This document shows, piece after piece, positions 57,577 to 64,000 of a stretch of DNA of 64,000 nt. Source of the DNA: Helicobacter pullorum NCTC 12824 (GTDB taxonomy: Bacteria > Campylobacterota > Campylobacteria > Campylobacterales > Helicobacteraceae). Position 1 is the first letter of the stretch. The number at the start of each line of letters is the position of its first letter. The stretch spans positions 1 to 64,000 of the forward strand of contig NZ_JAERIT010000003.1 in NCBI RefSeq assembly GCF_017979475.1, read 5' to 3'. The translations under genes and the position numbers were made by a program. The notes beneath the pieces were generated by a model. That model searched no databases and was not told the origin of the DNA. It worked only from the letters and a program-made list of their open reading frames with translations.

Positions 57577-59350
57577 AAAAACTTTTTCATTCCTTTATCA
57601 ATTTATTAGCTTATCGGCTTTTGTCCTTATTTTTATGTTGCTTTTGCTTTTTATTATTTTTAATACTCATGCTAATGTTGAGAAAAACACGCAAATTTCC
57701 GATGCTTTAAAGAGATTAGAATATTTGGATTTAAGAATTGACAATGTATTTAAGAATTATTTTGATTTTATGAATTATGATGAAAGCGTGAGAGATTCTA
57801 GGGAGTTTGCACAAGAATTGCAATTTCTAACAAATCAAGGTTTGGACACATCAAAAATTGCAGAAATTTTTAAAGCAAAGCAAAATCAATTAGATAAATT
57901 CAAGCGTGCTAATTCTATTGCTTTTAATTCCAAAACTTTTCTTTATGCACTCCATCAAGAAATCGCACAACTTGCAGAGAATAATTCAAGTTATGCCTCT
58001 ATTGTTAAGCTTACTAATTCTATATTAGCCAAATTAGCCACAGATAATATCCTTGAGAGTGAGAATCTTAAGGAGCTTAATGCCGCTATTGCAAAGTTAG
58101 AAACCTTTTCATCTTTGAATGATCAAAATGTTACGCTTTTTATTAAGCATTATAAAATGATGTTGGCTCAAGCTGCTTTGATGCAAAAGAATTCTGAAAT
58201 ATACAAAGATCAAACACTTCAAAAAGAATTGATTTTGGCTAATAAAGTAGTTCAAGCCCAAATTGCAAAAGAAAGTCAAGATAGACTTTATATTGCTTAT
58301 GGTGTGTTTGGTGCTACATTGCTTGTGCTTTTATTCTTCATTTTCTTGACACTCAAAAAAGTGATTATCCCTATTTCGCTTTTAGAGAAATTAACTAAAA
58401 ATTTAGCTTCTAAAGAGGCAAATTTGAAATCGCGTCTAGTGATTGATGCAAAGAGTGAATTATCTAAAAGTGCAAATTATATTAATTCCTTCATTGCAGT
58501 GGTTGAAAATTCTATTTTAGAGGCAACTGAAAATGCAAAAGCAAGTCTAAATAACTCACAGCAATTAAAAGAAAATGCAACGATTCTACAAAAAAATTCC
58601 GATATACAAGATGAGCAAATTTCTACTTTGAGAAAAATTGGTTTAGCATTAGATGAGCATATTTCAGCTAATGGGGTTTTAGCGCAAAATACCATTGAAG
58701 ATATGAATAAAATGCAAAAGGTTATGCTAAAAGCAGAAGAAACACTTAAGGAATTAGCAAAACTTATTGAACAAGGGAATGAACAAGAAAACATTATTAT
58801 GGATAATATGGGCAATCTCTCTAGCAGCGCAGATAGTATTACTAGCATTACAGAGAGTATCAAAGACATTGCTGATCAAACTAATCTTCTTTCACTTAAT
58901 GCGGCTATTGAAGCAGCAAGAGCAGGGGAGCATGGTAGAGGATTTGCTGTGGTTGCAGATGAGGTAAGAAAACTTGCAGAAAAAACCACAAAATCTCTTG
59001 CTGAAATCAATGCTACTGTTTCACTCATTGCACAGCAAATTCGTGATAATATTGAAGGAATGAAAATAGTGCATGATTCAATGAGTGAAACTAATGAAGT
59101 TGCAAATGAGTTGCAAAATGAAGTGGTTGATACAATGGAGAGATTGAGAATTGGCATTAAATCTACTCAAAATATGGCAGAGAAAAATATTGAAGCAAAG
59201 GAAAAAATGGCACTTTTAGATGAAAAACTAAATGTCGTAAGTGATATTTCTAACCATATTAAAGCGCTTTCTAATGAAGTGAATGCAATTTCAGTGAGTG
59301 TCCTTGAAGGCTCTAGCAAACTCTCTGATAAGTTGAGTAGTTTTCAATAA
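57560..59350 (+). CDS. Methyl-accepting chemotaxis protein
   Basis: This 596-aa transmembrane chemoreceptor has helix 1 (about 11-36), a helical periplasmic sensor domain (about 37-243), helix 2 (about 244-268), a HAMP-like linker, and a cytoplasmic coiled coil with the conserved tip [24 protein letters not shown] (about 437-460). The ligand is unknown. Overlap with the peroxidase gene and a hemerythrin gene downstream point to oxidant or oxygen taxis (inference). Confidence 0.94.
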   Translation: MTSSNKKTFSFLYQFISLSAFVLIFMLLLLFIIFNTHANVEKNTQISDALKRLEYLDLRIDNVFKNYFDFMNYDESVRDSREFAQELQFLTNQGLDTSKIAEIFKAKQNQLDKFKRANSIAFNSKTFLYALHQEIAQLAENNSSYASIVKLTNSILAKLATDNILESENLKELNAAIAKLETFSSLNDQNVTLFIKHYKMMLAQAALMQKNSEIYKDQTLQKELILANKVVQAQIAKESQDRLYIAYGVFGATLLVLLFFIFLTLKKVIIPISLLEKLTKNLASKEANLKSRLVIDAKSELSKSANYINSFIAVVENSILEATENAKASLNNSQQLKENATILQKNSDIQDEQISTLRKIGLALDEHISANGVLAQNTIEDMNKMQKVMLKAEETLKELAKLIEQGNEQENIIMDNMGNLSSSADSITSITESIKDIADQTNLLSLNAAIEAARAGEHGRGFAVVADEVRKLAEKTTKSLAEINATVSLIAQQIRDNIEGMKIVHDSMSETNEVANELQNEVVDTMERLRIGIKSTQNMAEKNIEAKEKMALLDEKLNVVSDISNHIKALSNEVNAISVSVLEGSSKLSDKLSSFQ

Positions 59351-59481
59351 TCTTTAGGGAAGTTTTCTCCCCCATTCCATAAAATTTTTACAAACACTTT
59401 TAAAATTTTTATGGTTTAAGAAATTTTATAGTAAAATCACTCTAAAGATTAAAATGTCAAAGTTAGGGGGGAGGATAGCAG
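59351..59481 (+). promoter_or_regulatory. Promoter gap of the hemerythrin gene
   Basis: An imperfect long A/T hairpin (CCATAAAATTTTT ... AAAATTTTTATGG, about 59377-59414) could end the chemoreceptor transcript. A TATAGT -10-like box lies near 59427, and a strong GGGGGGAGG ribosome site at 59465-59473 precedes ATG 59482. The last 30 bases resemble the sequence before the chimera at 55881. Confidence 0.4.
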
Positions 59482-60057
59482 ATGCTGCCATCTTGGAGCA
59501 AAGAGTTGAGCGTCCATAATGAAGCAATTGATGAGCAACATAAAAAATTATTTGAAATTGCTGGAAGAGCTTACGCACTAACTAACAAAAAAGCCACAAA
59601 AGAAGAAATTATCACTATTCTTAGGGAATTATTAAACTATACGCAAGAGCATTTTAAAGATGAAGAAGCCTATATGGAATCTATCTATTATCCGCGTTTG
59701 ATTCAGCACAAAGAGAGGCATCGCGAGATTATTAGAGATATGACAAGTGCTGTTATGCAGATTCGCAATGTCGATGATTTGAAAGAGCAATTAGCTGTTA
59801 TTGCCAAAAAATGGCTTTTGGAGCATATTATAAGAGAGGATATGCAAATTGAGAAATTTCGCAGAAGCACTTGTCAAATTACCCCACAAGAAACCAAAGT
59901 CAAAAATATTGTAGAAGAATCCAAAGTTCAATATACTTGTAATTGTCAAGGTAAGGTGCATTTGGTGCCTTTGGAATTGCACAATAAAATACAAAAAGAA
60001 AATGTTATTTTTAATTGCAAAACCTGCAAAGGAAGAATCAAACTACTAGAACAATAA
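59482..60057 (+). CDS. Bacteriohemerythrin with C-terminal Cys-pair domain
   Basis: The 191-aa product has a hemerythrin domain with His20, His57, Glu61, His76, His80, His115 and Asp120, all in the same spacing as the paralogue at 39242. Its C-terminal tail (about 153-191) has CNC and CKTC, again a small Cys-pair module. It would bind oxygen at a di-iron centre. Its first 209 bp beyond the start are duplicated at 55908. tkt starts 15 nt after the stop. Confidence 0.92.
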   Translation: MLPSWSKELSVHNEAIDEQHKKLFEIAGRAYALTNKKATKEEIITILRELLNYTQEHFKDEEAYMESIYYPRLIQHKERHREIIRDMTSAVMQIRNVDDLKEQLAVIAKKWLLEHIIREDMQIEKFRRSTCQITPQETKVKNIVEESKVQYTCNCQGKVHLVPLELHNKIQKENVIFNCKTCKGRIKLLEQ

Positions 60058-60072
60058 AGGATAAGAGAAAAT

Positions 60073-61992
60073 ATGTTGGACAAAAACGAAATCAATGAAT
60101 ATCAATTAATGGCGGATTCTTTAAGATTTTTGTGTGCAGATATGGTGCAAGCTGCAAATAGCGGACACCCCGGTGCGCCAATGGGATTAGCAGATATTGC
60201 GGTTGTTTTGGGCTACCATTTGAAGATAAATCCTAAGAATCCAAATTGGATTAATCGCGATAGATTAGTCTTTAGCGGAGGGCATGCAAGTGCATTAGTG
60301 TATAGTTTGCTACATTTGTGGGGATTTGATGTTAGCTTAGAAGATTTAAAGTCTTTTAGGCAGTTTGGCTCCAAAACGCCGGGACACCCAGAGTATAAGC
60401 ATACCCCCGGAATTGAAATTACCACAGGTCCTTTGGGGCAAGGAATTGCTAATGCTGTTGGCTTTGCAATGGCAGGAAAGCTTGCACAAAATATGCTTGG
60501 TGATTTAATTACTCACAAAGTTTATTGTTTGTGCGGGGATGGGGATTTAGAAGAGGGAATTTCTTATGAATCTTGTTCGCTTGCTGGACATCATAAATTA
60601 GATAATTTGGTTGTGATTTATGATTCTAATAATATTACTATTGAGGGAGAATGTGAGGTTGCCTTGAGTGAAAATATGCAATTGCGTTTTGAATCTCAAG
60701 GTTGGGAGGTATTGCAAATTGATGGGCATAATTTTATGCAAATTGATGCTGCACTAACTCAAGCTAAAACCTCTAAAAAGCCTGTGCTTATTATTGCAAA
60801 AACAACGATTGCTAAAGGTTCATTGCATTTAAGCGGTTCGCACAAATCCCATGGTTCTCCGCTTGGTGAAACAGAAATCGCAGAATCTAAAAAGGCTTTA
60901 GGCTTTAATCCTGATGAAAAGTTTTTTATTCCAGAATCTGCAAAGATTCGGTTTAAAAATACTCAAGAATTAGGAGAGTTGGCTAATAAAGAGTGGGAAA
61001 AAACTTTAGAAAAGAGCGACAAAAAAGATATTTTGAGAGAAATGCTAAATCCTAATTTTTCTAAGATTAAATACCCTATTTTTGATGAATCCAAAAGCAT
61101 TGCAACGCGTTCTAGCAATGGAGAGATTTTGAATGCTATTGCAAAAGCGTTGTATGGGTTTGTCGGCGGGAGTGCAGATTTAGCGCCTTCTAACAATACA
61201 GAGCTAAAAGGTATGGGAGATTTTCCAAAGGGTAGAAATTTTCATTTTGGAATTAGAGAGCATGCAATGGGGGCAATTTCAAATGGTCTTGCAAATTATG
61301 GGCTATTTTTGCCATTTTGTGCAACTTTCTTTGTTTTTAGTGATTATCTCTCTCCAAGTGTTCGTGTAGCTTCATTGATGAAAAACAAAGTTTTTTATAT
61401 TTGGACGCACGATAGTATCGGAGTTGGTGAAGATGGAGCGACACATCAACCAATAGAGCAATTGAGCCATTTTAGAGCAATGCCTAACTTAAATGTTTTT
61501 CGTCCAAGCGATGCTAATGAAAATGTAGCCTGTTGGCAAACTGCTTTTGAGATAGAAGGTCCTTGTGCGTTTGTGCTTAGTCGTCAGAATCTTCCTGTTT
61601 TATCGCCCATTGCCAAAGAGCAGGTTAAAAAAGGTGCTTATATCAAAAAGCCTTCCAAAAAAGAAGCGCAAGTTACACTTCTAGCAACCGGCAGTGAAGT
61701 GGCATTAGCTCTAAAAAGTGCAGAGAAGCTAGAAGAAAATGGCATTGATGTTCAAGTAGTTAGTGTGCCTTGTTATGATTTGTTTATCCAGCAAGATAGG
61801 AATTATAAAGATTCATTACTTCAAGGTTTGGTAGTCGCTATTGAGGCAAGTAGGGGATTAGAGTGGTATGCTTTAGCCGATATTGTTGTAGGTATGCAAA
61901 ATTTTGGTGCAAGTGGCAAAGGAGAAATGCTTTTTGAGCATTTTGGATTTAATGTAGCAAATATTGTTAAAATTGTTAAAGAAAATCTTTAA
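60073..61992 (+). CDS. tkt: Transketolase
   Basis: This 639-aa thiamine-diphosphate enzyme of the pentose phosphate pathway has SGHPGAPMG near the N-terminus, the TPP motif GDGDLEEG...YDSNN, and the central HDSIGVGEDGATHQPIEQL and C-terminal LLATGSEVALA blocks. Full family length. It is followed after 3 nt by addB. Confidence 0.97.
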   Translation: MLDKNEINEYQLMADSLRFLCADMVQAANSGHPGAPMGLADIAVVLGYHLKINPKNPNWINRDRLVFSGGHASALVYSLLHLWGFDVSLEDLKSFRQFGSKTPGHPEYKHTPGIEITTGPLGQGIANAVGFAMAGKLAQNMLGDLITHKVYCLCGDGDLEEGISYESCSLAGHHKLDNLVVIYDSNNITIEGECEVALSENMQLRFESQGWEVLQIDGHNFMQIDAALTQAKTSKKPVLIIAKTTIAKGSLHLSGSHKSHGSPLGETEIAESKKALGFNPDEKFFIPESAKIRFKNTQELGELANKEWEKTLEKSDKKDILREMLNPNFSKIKYPIFDESKSIATRSSNGEILNAIAKALYGFVGGSADLAPSNNTELKGMGDFPKGRNFHFGIREHAMGAISNGLANYGLFLPFCATFFVFSDYLSPSVRVASLMKNKVFYIWTHDSIGVGEDGATHQPIEQLSHFRAMPNLNVFRPSDANENVACWQTAFEIEGPCAFVLSRQNLPVLSPIAKEQVKKGAYIKKPSKKEAQVTLLATGSEVALALKSAEKLEENGIDVQVVSVPCYDLFIQQDRNYKDSLLQGLVVAIEASRGLEWYALADIVVGMQNFGASGKGEMLFEHFGFNVANIVKIVKENL

Positions 61993-61995
61993 AGA

Positions 61996-64000
61996 GTGGA
62001 AAAACTTTATTTATTTTCAAATACAAGAGCAATCAAAGATTTTTTTGAGAGGAATTATAATGCCTCTTTTTTGCCAAATGCACAAAGTATTGGCGAATTT
62101 TTTGATAGTATTTTGAGGGTTGAAGCAAAAAGTAAAATCCCTCCATTTTTGCGTTATGTCTATCTTTATCAAGCCATTAAAGAAGTCAATCCTCAAAAAT
62201 TTGGCGAATTTGCAAAAAACTTCTCGCAATTTTTGGTTAATTCTGATTTTTTCTTTAAATTTTATGATGAATTGTGTGCGGAATGTGTGCAGATAGAATC
62301 TCTTGAGCGACTAGATATTTACGCATTTTATGATGATCATTTGCAAGTATTAAAAAATATTTTTAAAACCTATCAAGATAAAATTGCACAAAATAGCTTT
62401 TTTGACAAATATTTTTTGGAAAATTATCAAATTACTTTTGAGCTTTTATCGCAGTTTGATGAGATTGAAGTGCATTTGGAAGGCTTTTTGAGTTGTTTTG
62501 AAATGTATATTTTCAAAGAAATTTCCATGCAAAAGCCCATTGTTTTTAAAATTAGCATTAATGCTTTTAATCAAGAATATTATCAAAGAATCTTTGGGAT
62601 AGAATTAGAAAATGGAGATTTTATATTGCATTTAAAAAGGGGTGATATCAAAAAAGATTCTTTTGAACCCACAAAAACAATCAAATATGGCAAAATCAAT
62701 TTATTAGAGTTTAGCGATAGAGTTTCAGAGGTGGGAGGGATTTTTAGTCAGATTGATTTGTGGTTGGAGCGGGGAATCCAGCCAGAGGAAATTTGCATTG
62801 TTTTGCCTAGTGAGGAGTTTAAAAACTATTTGGAGCTTTTTGATGGTGCGAGAAATTTTAATTTTGCTATGGGTAAAAAACTTCAAGAAACAGCATTATT
62901 TGTGAAGATTGAGGAGCATATAGAACAATTTAGGGACTTTGGAGAGTTTCAAAATTTCATCATAGAATCACAGGAAATAACAAGGGAGGATAAAGAAGCC
63001 AAAAAGATTATTTTGCAGAATTTAGAGCATTTTTCTTATTCATTGAAGTATTTAGAATTTTTGCCAATAAAGGACAAAATTCATACATTTTTTATGATGT
63101 TAAAAAAGCTAAGTATAGATGATATTGGCGGTGGAAGAATCAGTGTGATAGGTATTTTGGAAACAAGAGGGATTGAGTTTTCTTATATTATTGTCCCAGA
63201 ATTTAATGAAAACAATGTGCCAAAAGTGAATCAAAAAGATATTTTTCTTAATTCATTGATACGAGAAAAAGTTGGACTACCCACCAAAAAAGATAGAGAG
63301 AATCTCCAAAAATATTATTATTCACGCCTTTTTGAGCATTCTTTGGAAGTGGGTGTAATGTTTTTGAATAATGACGAAGACAAGCCCTCTCGCTTTTTGC
63401 TAGATGATAAAATTTTTAGTGAAGCTAGATTCTATAAAGCTTCAAAAAAATATGGGGATTATTTTTTGAGCGGGAAAGCTTTGCAGTATAAAGAGAGGGA
63501 AATTGTAGCACCTTTGGAGCTTGGAATTATGAGCGCTTCAAAGCTAGAATGCTTATTGACTTGTGCGAGAAAATATTATTATCGCTATGTTTTGGGATAT
63601 AAAGAAGAAAATTCAAATATGGGTGCTAATGTGGGTATGAAGCTCCATAAGGTATTGCAAGAGGCTTATAGTAGTTATCAAACTCATCATAATTTTGCAC
63701 AATTACAAGAGGAAGTTTATAGGGGATTGCAAGATTATGAGACTAAAAGAGAGTTTTTTGAATTGGAGCTTGCCAAAAGATATTTGCAGAAATTTTTTAA
63801 AACTGAGCAAGAGCATTTACAAGAAGGGTGGATTCCTGTGGAGTTTGAAAGGAAGTTCTCATTTGGTGTATGTGGAATCCCTTTTGAAGGTAGGATTGAT
63901 AGGATTGACAAAAAGGGGCAAGATTTTTTTGTTTTGGACTATAAATATAAAAGAAATCTAAAAATAGGCGGCAAGAGAAGTATCGAAAACTCCAAAGATT
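61996..64000 (+). CDS. addB: AddB-like helicase/nuclease subunit (runs off the right end)
   Basis: The frame is open from GTG 61996 to the window end (668 codons so far). Text such as GILETRGIEFSYIIVPEFNENNVP resembles helicase motif V/VI of the AddB/RecB group. The C-terminal part has CLLTCARKYYYRYV (Fe-S-nuclease-like Cys from about residue 519) and the PD-(D/E)XK core GRIDRID...FVLDYKYKR. AddAB processes double-strand breaks for recombination. No Walker A motif is visible near the N-terminus. The 3' end is not in the window. Confidence 0.9.
   Translation, partial: MEKLYLFSNTRAIKDFFERNYNASFLPNAQSIGEFFDSILRVEAKSKIPPFLRYVYLYQAIKEVNPQKFGEFAKNFSQFLVNSDFFFKFYDELCAECVQIESLERLDIYAFYDDHLQVLKNIFKTYQDKIAQNSFFDKYFLENYQITFELLSQFDEIEVHLEGFLSCFEMYIFKEISMQKPIVFKISINAFNQEYYQRIFGIELENGDFILHLKRGDIKKDSFEPTKTIKYGKINLLEFSDRVSEVGGIFSQIDLWLERGIQPEEICIVLPSEEFKNYLELFDGARNFNFAMGKKLQETALFVKIEEHIEQFRDFGEFQNFIIESQEITREDKEAKKIILQNLEHFSYSLKYLEFLPIKDKIHTFFMMLKKLSIDDIGGGRISVIGILETRGIEFSYIIVPEFNENNVPKVNQKDIFLNSLIREKVGLPTKKDRENLQKYYYSRLFEHSLEVGVMFLNNDEDKPSRFLLDDKIFSEARFYKASKKYGDYFLSGKALQYKEREIVAPLELGIMSASKLECLLTCARKYYYRYVLGYKEENSNMGANVGMKLHKVLQEAYSSYQTHHNFAQLQEEVYRGLQDYETKREFFELELAKRYLQKFFKTEQEHLQEGWIPVEFERKFSFGVCGIPFEGRIDRIDKKGQDFFVLDYKYKRNLKIGGKRSIENSKD

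Overview
The window looks like the chromosome of a Helicobacter-type member of the Campylobacterota, probably an enterohepatic rather than a gastric species. The DNA is AT-rich and gene-dense with short intergenic gaps. Several gene orders are the ones known from H. pylori and Campylobacter: pbp2 / inner-membrane protein / engB / lptA / lptC / kdsC / rlpA / mltD; miaB next to an HP0268-like gene; tgt next to a COG3400 protein; speA-cysE; and a Crp-type regulator divergent from a Ctb-type globin. A selenocysteine tRNA, lactate-utilisation genes and the katA-ankyrin pair argue against H. pylori itself. I cannot name the species.

Layout. 1-2026 is the 5' part of ftsK (minus strand), apparently with an ATT start and carrying 9-bp in-frame minisatellites, followed by selC. 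2265-4953 holds flhB, mobA and moaA. 4990-6865 is a decayed eptA-dgkA pair with a G12 tract. 6968-8311 is dps and a TraT-like lipoprotein. 8312-9029 is non-coding or decayed DNA with a 33-bp inverted repeat around a strong terminator. 9030-12590 holds dgt, a metallo-beta-lactamase-fold hydrolase and lctP; lutABC (12840-15655) is divergent from lctP, and queC follows. 16704-18206 is a globin / membrane protein / NssR-like cluster. 18366-25712 holds flgE (sigma-54 promoter), uppS, an unknown gene, coaBC, pbp2 and a membrane protein. 25661-30773 is an envelope biogenesis operon (GNAT, engB, lptA, lptC, kdsC, hisB, rlpA, mltD). 30875-33560 holds a small anchored protein, an acyltransferase, miaB and an HP0268-like gene. 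33750-36573 is pseB-pseC-pseF. 36554-41656 holds a COG3400 protein, tgt, a hemerythrin and a FapA-like protein. 41678-42869 has two unrecognised genes. 43385-50752 has a frameshifted TonB-dependent receptor divergent from a TolC/adaptor/RND efflux operon. 50837-53723 holds a small flagellar-like protein, speA and cysE. 53709-60057 is an oxidative-stress block (ankyrin protein, katA, a hemerythrin/cysE chimera, cytochrome c peroxidase, chemoreceptor, hemerythrin). tkt and the 5' part of addB close the window.

Themes. Three groups work together: peroxide/oxygen/NO handling (dps, katA with its ankyrin partner, the peroxidase, the globin, two hemerythrins with a shared Cys-pair tail); flagellar export and glycosylation (flhB, flgE, pseBCF, the FapA-like protein); and envelope building. 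The most unusual structure is the hemerythrin-5'/cysE-3' chimera at about 55,881-56,553. By eye its two halves are identical to the intact genes up to the junction and diverge away from it, which suggests recombination (duplication or gene conversion) or an assembly artefact. I found no CRISPR array, insertion sequence, prophage or rRNA.
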